A stretch of 64,000 bases of DNA from Clavibacter zhangzhiyongii (GCF_014775655.1 NZ_CP061274.1:2728001-2792000); one strand, 5' to 3'. Numbered from the stretch's first letter, positions 10,113-18,931 are shown. The notes: generated from the sequence alone by a model not told the origin. Translations and numbers: made by a program.

Positions 10113-10676
10113 CTACTTGTCGGACTTCTCCGCGGCGTCGGCCTCGACCTCGGCGGCGACCTCGTCGGGCGACTCGGCGGGCGTGCCGTCGGTGTGCTCG
10201 ACGGCGTCGGTCTCCTCGACGGGGACCTCCGCCTCCTCCGCGGGCGCCTCGGCGACCGGGGCCGCGGCGGCCGGAGCCGTCGTGGTCGCGGTGCGCGTGG
10301 AGCGGACCTTCGGGGTCACGGGCTCGAGCACGAGCTCGATCTGCACCATGGGGGCGTTGTCGCCCTTGCGGAAGCCGAGCTTGGTGATGCGGGTGTAGCC
10401 GCCGTCGCGCTCGGCGACGAGGGGCGCGATCTCCGTGAAGAGCTCGTGGACGACGCTCTTCGAGGGGATGATCCCCATGACGCGGCGGCGGGCGTGCAGG
10501 TCGCCGCGCTTGGCGAACGTCACGAGGCGCTCGGCGACGGGACGGAGGCGCTTGGCCTTCGTCTCGGTCGTCTTGATGGACTTGTGCTCGAAGAGGCTCT
10601 GGGCGAGGTTCGCGAGCATGAGGCGCTCGTGCGCCGGGCCGCCTCCGAGGCGGGGACCCTTGGTGGGCTTGGGCAT
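10113..10676 (-). CDS. rplQ: 50S ribosomal protein L17 with acidic C-terminal tail
   Basis: 187 aa. L17 lies at the peptide exit tunnel side of the large subunit. The core ([21 protein letters not shown] to about residue 122) is standard. The last ~65 residues are an alanine/glutamate/proline-rich acidic tail absent from the ~120-aa short form. Last gene of the alpha-operon block; ends at the 10065-10097 hairpin. Confidence 0.96.
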   Translation of the reverse strand: MPKPTKGPRLGGGPAHERLMLANLAQSLFEHKSIKTTETKAKRLRPVAERLVTFAKRGDLHARRRVMGIIPSKSVVHELFTEIAPLVAERDGGYTRITKLGFRKGDNAPMVQIELVLEPVTPKVRSTRTATTTAPAAAAPVAEAPAEEAEVPVEETDAVEHTDGTPAESPDEVAAEVEADAAEKSDK

Positions 10677-10727
10677 GGTCTATGTCTCCGTAATGGTCGA
10701 AAAGAAGTCGGGCCGGGGCCGGACGGG

Positions 10728-11723
10728 TCAGTTGGTGGTGGTCTCGTCCTCGTCGTAGCTGTAGTAGTGCGCGCCGTCGAAGCCGGGGACGGCGTCCTTC
10801 AGCGACAGACCCAGCTCGACCAGCTTGTCCTTGACCTCATCCACCGACTTCTGTCCGAAGTTGCGGATGTTCATGAGCTGCGTCTCCGAGAGGGCGACGA
10901 GCTCGCTGACGTTGTTGATGCCCTCGCGCTTGAGGCAGTTGTACGAGCGCACCGAGAGGTCGAGGTCCTCGATGGGCATCGACAGCTCGGAGCTGAGGAC
11001 GGCGTCGACCGGCGCGGGGCCGATCTCGATGCCCTCGGCGGCCGTGTTGAGCTCGCGCGCCAGGCCGAAGAGCTCGGTCAGCGTGCGGCCGGCCGACGCG
11101 ATCGCGTCGCGGGGCGTGATGGCCGACTTCGTCTCGACGTCGACCACGAGGCGGTCGAAGTCGGTGCGCTCGCCGGCGCGGGTGGCCTCGACGCGGTAGG
11201 TGACCTTGAGCACGGGCGAGTAGATCGAGTCGACCGGGATCTGGCCGGCCTCGCTGAACTCGCTGCGGTTCTGGGTCGCGGAGACGTAGCCGCGGCCGCG
11301 CTCGATCGTCAGCTCCAGCTCGAACTTCGCCTTCTCGTTGAGCGTGGCGATGACGAGCTCGGGGTTGTGGATCTCGACGCCCGCGGGAGCGGAGATGTCG
11401 GCGGCCGTGACCTGGCCCGCACCCTGCTTGCGCAGGTACGCGGTGATCGGCTCGTCGTGCTCGCTGGAGACGACGAGGCCCTTGATGTTGAGGATGATCT
11501 CGGTCACGTCCTCCTTCACGCCGGGGACGGTGCTGAACTCGTGCAGCACGCCGTCGATCCGGATGCTGGTGACGGCCGCGCCGGGGATGGACGAGAGGAG
11601 CGTGCGGCGGAGCGAGTTGCCGAGCGTGTAGCCGAAGCCGGGCTCGAGCGGCTCGATGACGAACCGCGAGCGGAACTCCGAGATCTGCTCCTCGGTGAGG
11701 GTGGGGCGCTGCGCAATGAGCAC
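10728..11723 (-). CDS. rpoA: RNA polymerase alpha subunit
   Basis: 331 aa. Alpha dimerises to seed RNA polymerase assembly, and its C-terminal domain contacts promoter UP elements and activators. The GTG start at 11723 gives the family N-terminus ([13 protein letters not shown]) and has an AAAGGAA ribosome binding site just upstream; the reading frame upstream has no homology. N-terminal domain about 1-230 ([14 protein letters not shown]), C-terminal domain about 250-315 (LNCLKREGI-type helix-hairpin-helix, here [10 protein letters not shown]), then an acidic tail. rpsD, which precedes rpoA in many actinobacteria, is absent. Confidence 0.97.
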   Translation of the reverse strand: MLIAQRPTLTEEQISEFRSRFVIEPLEPGFGYTLGNSLRRTLLSSIPGAAVTSIRIDGVLHEFSTVPGVKEDVTEIILNIKGLVVSSEHDEPITAYLRKQGAGQVTAADISAPAGVEIHNPELVIATLNEKAKFELELTIERGRGYVSATQNRSEFSEAGQIPVDSIYSPVLKVTYRVEATRAGERTDFDRLVVDVETKSAITPRDAIASAGRTLTELFGLARELNTAAEGIEIGPAPVDAVLSSELSMPIEDLDLSVRSYNCLKREGINNVSELVALSETQLMNIRNFGQKSVDEVKDKLVELGLSLKDAVPGFDGAHYYSYDEDETTTN

Positions 11724-11825
11724 TGTGTTGTTTCCTTTCGGCGAGGCGTCCGCTATATGACGCCTGCGATGCCCCCCGGGTGGCGGCCCGGGCGGGTAGT
11801 GAATTGGTCGAACGGACACACGGCG

Positions 11826-11876
11826 GATCGGCCGACGCCGTCCCGTCCTTGCGGAGCGGGACGGCAGCGGCCGATC
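11826..11876 (-). other. Long hairpin between rpsK and rpoA
   Basis: Two 20-nt arms (11826-11845 and 11857-11876) pair at 18 of 20 positions around an 11-nt loop; the two mismatches form a small internal loop. It begins 8 nt after the rpsK stop on the transcript and occupies the slot where rpsD would lie. It could be a partial terminator, an RNase processing site or a protein-binding site; the sequence does not decide. Confidence 0.7.
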
Positions 11877-11884
11877 AGCGCGAG

Positions 11885-12283
11885 CTAGACGCGGCGGCGC
11901 TTGGGCGGGCGGCAGCCGTTGTGCGCCTGCGGGGTGACGTCGTTGATCGAGCCCACCTCGAGGCCGGCGGCCTGGAGCGAGCGGATCGCGGTCTCACGGC
12001 CGGAGCCGGGTCCCTTGACGAACACGTCGACCTTCTTCATGCCGTGCTCCTGCGCCTGGCGGGCGGCCGACTCGGCGGCGAGCTGCGCGGCGAACGGCGT
12101 CGACTTGCGCGAGCCGTTGTAGCCGACGACGCCCGAGGACGCCCAGCTGATGACGGCACCGGTGGGGTCCGTGATCGAGACGATGGTGTTGTTGAAGGTG
12201 CTCTTGATGTGGGCCTGGCCCACGGCGATGTTCTTCTTGTCCTTGCGGCGCGGCTTGCGAACGGCCGACTTGGGTGCTGCCAT
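11885..12283 (-). CDS. rpsK: 30S ribosomal protein S11
   Basis: 132 aa, normal length. S11 sits on the platform of the small subunit near the mRNA exit. Motifs [14 protein letters not shown] and the C-terminal [13 protein letters not shown]-like end (here [13 protein letters not shown]) are standard. It follows rpsM by 44 nt. Confidence 0.98.
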
Positions 12284-12327
12284 GGAGATCTCCTGTGTCT
12301 ACGGGTGGCGAGGGCGCTGGCCGGGGC

Positions 12328-12702
12328 CTAGCGCGCCTTCTTCTTGCCGGCTACGGTGCGCTTCGGGCCCTTGCGGGTGCGAGCGTTGGTCTTCGTGCGC
12401 TGCCCGTGGACAGGGAGGCCGCGGCGGTGGCGGATGCCCTCGTAGCTGCCGATCTCGACCTTGCGGCGGATGTCGGCGGCGACCTCGCGGCGGAGGTCGC
12501 CCTCCACCTTGAAGTTCCCGTCGATGTAGTCGCGCAGGGCGATGAGCTGGTCGTCGCTCAGGTCCTTGACGCGGATGTTCTTGTCGATGCCGGTGTCCTC
12601 GAGGGTCTTGACGCTCGAGGTGCGGCCGACGCCGTAGATGTACGTGAGTGCGATCTCCACGCGCTTGTCGCGCGGGAGGTCGACGCCTGCTAGACGTGCC
12701 AT
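12328..12702 (-). CDS. rpsM: 30S ribosomal protein S13
   Basis: 124 aa, normal length. S13 is in the small-subunit head and forms bridges to L5. [21 protein letters not shown] begins at the usual position; the basic tail ends AGKKKAR. First gene of the rpsM-rpsK segment; a 155-nt gap with a short GGACCC/GGGTCC hairpin near 12775-12790 separates it from rpmJ. Confidence 0.98.
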   Translation of the reverse strand: MARLAGVDLPRDKRVEIALTYIYGVGRTSSVKTLEDTGIDKNIRVKDLSDDQLIALRDYIDGNFKVEGDLRREVAADIRRKVEIGSYEGIRHRRGLPVHGQRTKTNARTRKGPKRTVAGKKKAR

Positions 12703-12857
12703 TGAGGCTTCTCCTGGTGATGTGTGGAGGTCTGCAGCAGAGCCTGTGCATCGGCCTCCGACCGATGGTGTCCCCCGGACCCTCGCGGGTCCCGGCTTCC
12801 GGCACTGCTGTCGTTCTCAGAGATGTGGTGCTGGTGGTGCCGTGCGGATGGTGCTGA

Positions 12858-12971
12858 CTAGCCCTGGCGCTGCTTGTGGCGCGGGTTCTCGCAGATGACC
12901 ATCACGCGTCCGTTGCGTCGGATGACCTTGCACTTCTCGCAGATCCGCTTGACGCTGGGGTTGACCTTCAT
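12858..12971 (-). CDS. rpmJ: 50S ribosomal protein L36
   Basis: 37 aa, the standard size. L36 is the smallest large-subunit protein. The translation starts [14 protein letters not shown] and ends NPRHKQRQG. It keeps the zinc ribbon (CEKC, a later ICEN cysteine and the RHK histidine), so it is the zinc-binding C+ form. It lies between infA and rpsM as in most bacteria. Confidence 0.97.
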   Translation of the reverse strand: MKVNPSVKRICEKCKVIRRNGRVMVICENPRHKQRQG

Positions 12972-13043
12972 GATGCTTCCTTGCTTTCGTTCTCGCTGGC
13001 CTCGTGCCGCCGCGGATGCGGGGCCGTTCCTTGTGCAGCAGGC

Positions 13044-13265
13044 CTACTTGTAGCGGTAGACGATCCGGCCGCGGGTGAGGTCGTACGGGCTCAGCTCCAC
13101 GATCACGCGGTCCTCGGGGAGGATGCGGATGTAGTGCTGACGCATCTTGCCCGAGATGTGGGCGAGGACCTTGTGCCCGTTGCTCAGCTCAACGCGGAAC
13201 ATCGCGTTCGGCAGAGCTTCGACAACTCCGCCTTCGATCTCGATGACGCCGTCTTTCTTGGCCAT
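13044..13265 (-). CDS. infA: Translation initiation factor IF-1
   Basis: 73 aa single S1/OB-fold protein that blocks the A site during initiation. [27 protein letters not shown] is interrupted nowhere, and the frame ends RGRIVYRYK as usual. It has its own promoter (13373-13401), as needed because the mtl-pts block separates it from map, its usual upstream neighbour. Confidence 0.98.
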
Positions 13266-13372
13266 ATACTCACTGTCGCTAGAGGTGGTGTCTGCTGTTC
13301 GTGCGGATGCGCATCATGGTGAGGCGCTGGTGCGGACGGCATGCCAGGTCGGCGGCCGCGCACCAAGGGTCG

Positions 13373-13401
13373 AGAGTACGCCATCCCCGGGCGTGTCGCA
13401 A
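13373..13401 (-). promoter_or_regulatory. Promoter of infA-rpmJ(-rpsM)
   Basis: Minus-strand -35 TTGCGA (plus 13396-13401), 17-nt spacer, -10 TACTCT (13373-13378). The predicted start is near 13366, leaving a ~100-nt leader before the infA ATG. The -10 equals that of rplM. Confidence 0.7.
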
Positions 13402-13456
13402 TTCTCCCCGCGTGTCGCGGTCGGATCCGCGGATCCTGCGCTAGCGGGACGCACGA

Positions 13457-13484
13457 CGGGCCGGGCGGTCGCCCGCCCGGCCCG
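13457..13484 (-). terminator. Hairpin after mtlD
   Basis: Perfect 11-bp GC stem (13457-13467 with 13474-13484) and 6-nt loop, 14 nt after the mtlD stop and upstream of the infA promoter. No U-tract. Probably ends the pts-mtl transcript. Confidence 0.65.
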
Positions 13485-13498
13485 TGCGGCTGCCCGTC

Positions 13499-14668
13499 CT
13501 ACGCCCGGTGGCGCGGGGCGCTGCGGCGGTCGGCCTGGGCGGCGTCGACGACCGCGACGAGGTCGGCGGTGAGCGGGTGCCCGTCGTCGAGACCGGTGAC
13601 GCGGCGGACGAGGTCCGCCGGGGTGTCCGTCGCCAGGAGCTCCTGCAGCTCGAGGGCCTGCGGGTCGCCCGCGGGGTCGAAGCGGAGCGCCTGGCCCATC
13701 GCGCGCACGAGGGCGTCGTGCGGCAGGCCGCGCTCGGCCAGCTGCGACGCGGGTCCGACGAAGCGCTCCTCCCGGGAGAGCTTGCGCAGCGGCTGGCGGC
13801 CGACGCGCTCGACGGTGTCGGCGAGGGCCGCGTTGGCGAAGCGCGCGAGGTTCTTCTCGCGGTACGCCGCCTGCTCCGCCTCGTCGAGGCCGTGCTTGGC
13901 GACGAGCAGCGCGCTCGTCTCCTCGAGGACCTGCCGGACCTCGTCGGCGACCTCGGGGATCGACATCGCGTCCGACTGGCTCACGGCGCCGCGCGCGTAG
14001 CCGTGGTAGGCGACGGTCGCGTGGCCGGTGTTGACCGTGAAGAGCTTGCGCTCGATGTAGGGCGCCAGGTCGTCGACGAACGTGGCGCCGGCGATCTCGG
14101 GCACGGCGTCGCCGAACGGGCCGCGCTCGACGACCCACTCCGAGAAGTCCTCGACCGTGACGTCGAGGCCCGCGGCGGGATCCTGGTTCGGCACGATGCG
14201 GTCGACCGCCGTGTTGGCGAAGATCGCGCGGCCGACGGCGTCGGGCTCCTCGACGAGGGCCTTCTCGATCTCGGCGCGGAGCGTGTCCGTCGCGTTGATC
14301 GCGTTCTCGCAGGCCATGACGGCGACGGGCGCGAGGTCGGCGGAGCGCGCGCGGAGGCCTGCGGCGATCGCGGGCGCCACGAAGCGGAGGATGTTCGGGC
14401 CCACCGCCGTGGTGACGATGTCGGCGGTCGCGATCTCGCGGATCAGCGCCTCGCCGTCGGCCGCGCTGTCGATGGCGCGGAAGCCGGTGACGGTCCAGTC
14501 GCGCGCGTGCGGCCCGACCTCGGTCACGCGGTAGGAGTCGGCGGCGTCGAGGTGCCCGATGAGCTCGGCGTTGACGTCGGCGAAGACGACCTCGTAGCCG
14601 GCCTCGTGCAGGATCAGCCCGACGAAGCCGCGGCCGATGTTGCCGGCGCCGAAGTGGACGGCCTTCAC
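13499..14668 (-). CDS. mtlD: Mannitol-1-phosphate 5-dehydrogenase
   Basis: 389 aa, normal for MtlD. It oxidises mannitol-1-phosphate to fructose-6-phosphate with NAD, feeding imported mannitol into glycolysis. The N-terminal NAD-binding motif [13 protein letters not shown] is clear; the polyol dehydrogenase signature [12 protein letters not shown] lies near 210-220. It starts with GTG overlapping the mtlF stop (GTGA), so it is translationally coupled to mtlF. Last gene of the pts-mtl operon. Confidence 0.96.
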   Translation of the reverse strand: MKAVHFGAGNIGRGFVGLILHEAGYEVVFADVNAELIGHLDAADSYRVTEVGPHARDWTVTGFRAIDSAADGEALIREIATADIVTTAVGPNILRFVAPAIAAGLRARSADLAPVAVMACENAINATDTLRAEIEKALVEEPDAVGRAIFANTAVDRIVPNQDPAAGLDVTVEDFSEWVVERGPFGDAVPEIAGATFVDDLAPYIERKLFTVNTGHATVAYHGYARGAVSQSDAMSIPEVADEVRQVLEETSALLVAKHGLDEAEQAAYREKNLARFANAALADTVERVGRQPLRKLSREERFVGPASQLAERGLPHDALVRAMGQALRFDPAGDPQALELQELLATDTPADLVRRVTGLDDGHPLTADLVAVVDAAQADRRSAPRHRA

Positions 14669-15102
14669 GCCTCGTTCACCTCGGCCAGGAGGGCGTACAG
14701 CGCCTCGGCGTCAGGCGCGTCGAGGAGCTTCTGCACCTCGTCGTCGTCGCTGAAGATGATGGCGATCTTGCTGAGGATCTCGAGGTGCCCGTTGTCCTTG
14801 CCGGCGATGCCGACCACGAAGCGGACCTCGTTGCCCGCCCAGTCGATGGGCGCGTCGTAGCGGACGAAGGAGAGGGCGGAGTCGAGGATCGTGTCCTTGC
14901 CCTCGTTGGTGCCGTGCGGGATCGCGAGCAGGTTGCCCATGTAGGTCGAGACGCTCTTCTCGCGCTCGAGCATGTAGCCCTGGTACTCGGGGGTGACGGC
15001 GCCGGCCGCGACGAGGATCGCCGCCGCCTCGGCGATGGCCTCCTCGACGGAGGACGCGGTGCCGCCGACGCGGATCTGGGCGGGTTCGAGGACGTTCGAC
15101 AT
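14665..15102 (-). CDS. mtlF: PTS mannitol-specific EIIA component
   Basis: 145 aa EIIA of the mannitol/fructose class. It passes phosphate from HPr to the EIIB domain of MtlA. The phospho-histidine is His63 in [11 protein letters not shown]. It is a separate protein here, whereas in E. coli it is fused to MtlA; the separate form is common in Gram-positives. It lies between mtlA and mtlD, preceded by a GGAGC ribosome binding site and two hairpins. Confidence 0.95.
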   Translation of the reverse strand: MSNVLEPAQIRVGGTASSVEEAIAEAAAILVAAGAVTPEYQGYMLEREKSVSTYMGNLLAIPHGTNEGKDTILDSALSFVRYDAPIDWAGNEVRFVVGIAGKDNGHLEILSKIAIIFSDDDEVQKLLDAPDAEALYALLAEVNEA

Positions 15103-15131
15103 GGTGCTCCTTACGTGGGTGCGGATGCGCG

Positions 15132-15169
15132 GCGGCCGGGGCCCTGCCTCCCAGCATGGCCCCGGCCGC
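15132..15169 (-). other. Intra-operon hairpin, mtlA-mtlF gap (distal)
   Basis: Perfect 12-bp GC stem (15132-15143 with 15158-15169), 14-nt loop. Second of two hairpins in the 115-nt mtlA-mtlF gap. May set the ratio of mtlA to mtlFD mRNA by partial termination or by protecting a 3' end. Confidence 0.65.
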
Positions 15170-15187
15170 GCGCGCGGGTGGTGCGAG

Positions 15188-15211
15188 GGGTCCGCCGCGG
15201 ACGGCGGACCC
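15188..15211 (-). other. Intra-operon hairpin, directly after mtlA
   Basis: Perfect 10-bp stem closed by a 4-nt loop, 6 nt after the mtlA stop. Terminator-like in shape but without a U-tract. Confidence 0.65.
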
Positions 15212-15217
15212 GCGTGA

Positions 15218-16747
15218 TCAGCTGTCCGAGCGCTGCTTGCGGACCAGCTCCACGATCTCGTCGTATCGCGGCGAGTTCATGAAGTTGTCGACCGAGACGT
15301 GCTCCGACGCCGGGCTCTTCTGGCGGGCCCGGTCGGTGAGCTCGCGCTGCGTGATCACGAGGTCGGCCGTGCCGTCGAGGGCCGCGATGGACTTGTTGAC
15401 GACGGTGACGTCGGTGAGGCCGGCCTTCTTCATCTTGTTGCGGAGGACCGAGGCGCCCATGGCGGACGAGCCCATGCCGGCGTCGCAGGCGAAGACGATG
15501 TCCTGGACGCGGGTCGTGGTGGCCGTGCCGCCGTCGGTGCCCGTGCCGGACGTGCCGTCGGCGAGGCCGCCGACCGTGCCCGCGGTGCCGGTCTCGGCGC
15601 CGAGGCCCGTGAGGATCGAGGACTCCTTGCCCTTGTTGGCCTGCGTGGCCGCGACCGCGGCGCCGAAGTCGCCGGAGCCCTTCTTGCCGGTGCGGAGGAT
15701 GACCGCCGCGACGACGAAGGTGACGGCCGCGGAGATGATGACCGAGAGGATCACGCCGGGGAAGCTGTCGCTGGCGGTCTGGCCGAGCACGGCGATGATG
15801 CTGCCGGGCGAGGCCGGGGCGCGCAGGCCGGAGCCGAAGGCGACGTTGGTCGCGACGCCCGAGGCGCCGCCCGCGATGACCGCGAGGAACAGGAGCGGCT
15901 TCGAGAGGACGTACGGGAAGTAGATCTCGTGGATGCCGCCGACGAACTGGATGAGGATCGCGCCGGGGGCGGTGGAGCGCGCCGCGCCCGCGCCGAAGAT
16001 CGCGAAGGCGAGGAGCACGCCGAGGCCCGGGCCGGGGTTCGCCTCGAGCAGGAACAGGATGCTCTTGCCGTTCTCCAGCGACTCGGCGGTGCCGAGCGGC
16101 GTGAGGATGCCCTGGTTGATGGCGTTGTTGAGGAACAGGACCTTGGCCGGCTCGATCACGATGCTCGTGAGGGGCAGGAGGCCGTTGTCGACGAGGAAGC
16201 CGACGCCGCCGCCGAGGACCGCGGTGATCCAGCGGATGACCGGGGTGAGCAGGTAGTAGGCGCCGATCGCGAAGATCGCGCCGAGGATGCCGGCGGAGAA
16301 GTTGTTGACGAGCATCTCGAAGCCGGGGCGGATCCGGTCGATCCAGAGCCGCTCGATGACCTTCAGCAGGTACGCCGCGAGCGGGCCCGTGATCATGGCG
16401 CCGAGGAACATCGGGCTGCCGCCGTCGAAGTAGGGCTCGCCGACCGTGCCGACGATGACGCCCATGGTCGCGATGGTCGCGACCACGCCGCCGCGGGCGT
16501 CGTAGACCATGCGGCCTCCGGTGTTCGCGATCAGCAGGGGCAGCAGGAAGTAGAGGATCGGCGCGATGAGCGTCGCCAGGTCCTCGTTGGGCAGGTAGCC
16601 CGTCGGGATGAACAGGGCCGTGAGGAGGCCCCAGGCGATGAACGCCGCGATGTTCGGCATGATCATGCCGCTGAGGAACGTGCCGAACTTCTGCACGCCG
16701 AGCCGCACGGACTGCCCCGTGCTGCGGGTGGGTGACGTCGTCGTCAT
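15218..16747 (-). CDS. mtlA: PTS mannitol-specific EIICB permease
   Basis: 509 aa membrane permease that imports and phosphorylates mannitol. ATG 16747 starts the family N-terminus (VQKFGTFLSGMIMPNIAAF). EIIC domain about 15-350, with multiple membrane spans and the substrate-site motif GGIHEIYFPYVL (His273, Glu274). A glycine/threonine-rich linker (about 365-412) leads to the EIIB domain, with phospho-cysteine Cys421 in FACDAGMGSS. EIIA is supplied separately by mtlF. Downstream of ptsI by 92 nt with an intervening hairpin. Confidence 0.96.
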   Translation of the reverse strand: MTTTSPTRSTGQSVRLGVQKFGTFLSGMIMPNIAAFIAWGLLTALFIPTGYLPNEDLATLIAPILYFLLPLLIANTGGRMVYDARGGVVATIATMGVIVGTVGEPYFDGGSPMFLGAMITGPLAAYLLKVIERLWIDRIRPGFEMLVNNFSAGILGAIFAIGAYYLLTPVIRWITAVLGGGVGFLVDNGLLPLTSIVIEPAKVLFLNNAINQGILTPLGTAESLENGKSILFLLEANPGPGLGVLLAFAIFGAGAARSTAPGAILIQFVGGIHEIYFPYVLSKPLLFLAVIAGGASGVATNVAFGSGLRAPASPGSIIAVLGQTASDSFPGVILSVIISAAVTFVVAAVILRTGKKGSGDFGAAVAATQANKGKESSILTGLGAETGTAGTVGGLADGTSGTGTDGGTATTTRVQDIVFACDAGMGSSAMGASVLRNKMKKAGLTDVTVVNKSIAALDGTADLVITQRELTDRARQKSPASEHVSVDNFMNSPRYDEIVELVRKQRSDS

Positions 16748-16773
16748 GGGGGTGGTGCTCCTGTCGTGGTGGT

Positions 16774-16795
16774 GGCGGGCCTGCTGCGGCCCGCC
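16774..16795 (-). other. Intra-operon hairpin, ptsI-mtlA gap
   Basis: Perfect 8-bp stem (16774-16781 with 16788-16795), 6-nt loop, in the 92-nt gap before mtlA. One of a series of hairpins in gaps of this operon. Confidence 0.6.
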
Positions 16796-16839
16796 TGCTG
16801 CGGTGAGGTGGGATGTGGTGCGGGAGAGGGCGGTGCGGG

Positions 16840-18510
16840 TCAGACGGCGGCGGGCGCCGATGCCGCGGTGACCGCGGCGCGCGCCTCGACGGCGCTGTCG
16901 GCGGCGAGGGCGACGGCGGCCAGGGCCTCCGCCTCCTCGCGCGTGTGGAGGGCGAGCTCGGCGCGCACGTCGGCGAGCGCCGCGGGCGACATGGAGAGGC
17001 TGGTCGCGCCGAGGCCGACGAGCACCACGGCGAGCAGCGGGTCGGCCGCCGCCTCGCCGCAGATCCCGACGGGCTTGCCGAGCGCGCGTCCCGCGGCGCC
17101 GACCTCCTGCACGAGGCGGAGGACGGCGGGGTGCCACGGGTCCTGGAACGCGGCCACGGACCCCAGCAGCCGGTCGGCTGCGAGCGTGTACTGCGTGAGG
17201 TCGTTGGTGCCGATGCTCGCGAAGTCGGCGTGGGCGAGGATCCGGTCGGCGAGGAGCGCGGAGGACGGGACCTCCACCATCACGCCGACGGTCTTCAGCC
17301 CGAGCTCGCGGCCGAGCGCCGAGAAGTAGCGCGCCTCCTCCACCGTGGAGACCATGGGCGCCATGACCCACAGGTCGGCCTCGGTGGCGGCGTCGGCCTG
17401 CGCGAGCGCGGTGAGCTGGTCGCGGAGGATCTGCTCGTTGGCCCGCAGCGCGCGGAGGCCGCGGAGCCCGAGGGCCGGGTTCTCCTCGTCGGCGTCATTG
17501 AGGAAGGCGAGCGGCTTGTCGGCGCCGGCGTCGAGCGCGCGCACGACGACCTTCTGGCCGGGGAACGCCTCGAGCAGGCGCGTGTAGTGCTCCTGCTGCT
17601 CGGCGACGGTCGGCGCGCTCGTGGCGTCGAGGAAGAGGAACTCGGTGCGGAAGAGCCCGACGCCCTCGGCGCCCTTGGCCACCGCGTCCGGGGCGCCGTC
17701 GGCGGATCCGAGGTTGGCGAGCAGCGGGATCGTCGTGCCGTCGGACAGCGCGCCGGGCCCGGTGGGCACGGCGACGCGGTTGCGGCGGGCCTCGATGTCG
17801 GCGCGGGCGGCCTGCTCCTCGGCCTCGCTGGGCGCGACGGTGACGGCGCCCGTGAGCGCATCCACGACGACGGTCTCGCCGTCGGCGAGGTCGGCCGCGG
17901 CGGCGACGCCGACGACCGCGACGATCGCCTTCTCGCGGGCGAGGATCGCCGTGTGCGAGGTGGGGCCGCCGTCGGTCGTGATGAGGGCGAGGACCTTGTC
18001 GAGGTCGAGGAGCGCGGTGTCGGCGGGCGCCAGGTCGCGGGCGACGAGCACGAAGGCGTGGTCGGGATCCGGCACGCCGGGGGCGGCGACGCCCTGCAGG
18101 TGCGCGACGACGCGCTGGGAGACGTCGTCGAGGTCGGTGGCGCGCTCGCCCATGTAGCCGCCCATGCTGAGGAGCAGGTCGCGGAAGCCCGCGAACGCCT
18201 CGTGCACGGCGCGCTCGGCGGTGCGGCCGGTCGCGAGGCGGGCGGTGATGTCGTCAACGAGCGTCGGGTCCTCCGCCATGAAGGCCTGCGCCTCGAGCAC
18301 GTCCTTCGCGGCGCCGCCGGCCTTCTCCCCGCGGATGCGGATGTCGGCGGCGACGGCGGCGAGCGACGCGCTCACGCGGATGCGCTCCTCGTCGGCCGTC
18401 AGCGCGCTCACGGTGTCGGCGGGCTCGGGGAGCGGGTCGGGCATGCGGATGACGGGGCCGACGGCGGATCCCCGGCCGATGCCGATTCCCTGGAGGGTGC
18501 GGGAGCTCAT
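16840..18510 (-). CDS. ptsI: Phosphoenolpyruvate--protein phosphotransferase (Enzyme I)
   Basis: 556 aa. General PTS enzyme that takes phosphate from PEP and gives it to HPr. Phospho-histidine His186 lies in DGGPTSHTAILAR; the C-terminal PEP-binding barrel has FRTEFLFLD and the IGTNDLTQY and GICGEAA motifs. Start ATG overlaps the ptsH stop by 4 nt. Having the general enzyme inside a mannitol operon means both are co-regulated, unlike the usual stand-alone ptsHI locus. Confidence 0.96.
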   Translation of the reverse strand: MSSRTLQGIGIGRGSAVGPVIRMPDPLPEPADTVSALTADEERIRVSASLAAVAADIRIRGEKAGGAAKDVLEAQAFMAEDPTLVDDITARLATGRTAERAVHEAFAGFRDLLLSMGGYMGERATDLDDVSQRVVAHLQGVAAPGVPDPDHAFVLVARDLAPADTALLDLDKVLALITTDGGPTSHTAILAREKAIVAVVGVAAAADLADGETVVVDALTGAVTVAPSEAEEQAARADIEARRNRVAVPTGPGALSDGTTIPLLANLGSADGAPDAVAKGAEGVGLFRTEFLFLDATSAPTVAEQQEHYTRLLEAFPGQKVVVRALDAGADKPLAFLNDADEENPALGLRGLRALRANEQILRDQLTALAQADAATEADLWVMAPMVSTVEEARYFSALGRELGLKTVGVMVEVPSSALLADRILAHADFASIGTNDLTQYTLAADRLLGSVAAFQDPWHPAVLRLVQEVGAAGRALGKPVGICGEAAADPLLAVVLVGLGATSLSMSPAALADVRAELALHTREEAEALAAVALAADSAVEARAAVTAASAPAAV

Positions 18511-18773
18511 GCGGCGTCCAGGTCGGACTCGAGGAGCGTGGCGAGGTCGGCGACGACCTGCTCGGCGTTCTCGCCCTCGGCGGAGACGACGACCTCGTCG
18601 CCCGTGTCGACGCCCAGCGAGATGACGCCGAGGATGCTCGCGGCGTTGACGCTGCGCTCCCCCTTGGCGAGCTGCACGGGGATCCCGGCCTTCGCGGCGG
18701 CCTGCGTGAAGAGCGAGGCGGGGCGGGCGTGCAGCCCGTGCGACGAGGCGATGGTGACGGTGCGTTCTGCCAT
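18507..18773 (-). CDS. ptsH: Phosphocarrier protein HPr
   Basis: 88 aa, the usual size. It relays phosphate from Enzyme I to EIIA proteins. The phospho-histidine is His15 in SHGLHARPAS, and the regulatory Ser46 position is kept in NAASILGV, although HPr kinase is generally not found in actinobacteria. Preceded by AGGAGCCACC just before the ATG. Overlaps ptsI. Confidence 0.97.
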   Translation of the reverse strand: MAERTVTIASSHGLHARPASLFTQAAAKAGIPVQLAKGERSVNAASILGVISLGVDTGDEVVVSAEGENAEQVVADLATLLESDLDAA

Positions 18774-18789
18774 GGTGGCTCCTTCGGTC

Positions 18790-18807
18790 GGCCCCGTCGG
18801 CGGGGCC
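18790..18807 (-). other. Hairpin upstream of ptsH
   Basis: Perfect 7-bp stem and TCGG-type tetraloop 16 nt upstream of the ptsH start, between the 17-bp repeats and the ribosome binding site. Could attenuate or separate ptsH expression from the EIIB gene. Confidence 0.5.
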
Positions 18808-18840
18808 CTGGTGGGCGGTGGTCGTGCTGCGGTGCGGTCG

Positions 18841-18891
18841 TGCGGTGCGTGCGGTGGTGCGGTGCGTGCGGTGGTGCGGTGCGTGCGGTGG
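18841..18891. repeat. Tandem repeat, 3 x 17 bp
   Basis: Three perfect head-to-tail copies of a 17-bp unit (TGCGGTGCGTGCGGTGG), with partial related sequence on both sides. It lies in the 158-nt gap between the EIIB gene and ptsH. The strand composition is G/T only apart from C, so it would be C/A-rich and unstructured in the transcript. Confidence 0.9.
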
Positions 18892-18931
18892 TGCGGGGTC
18901 GGCGCGGGCCCGTGATCGTGGCGGGCGGCGG

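Noticed and set aside
18841-18891. CRISPR-like array
   Set aside because: The 17-bp units are directly adjacent without spacers, and no cas genes are near.
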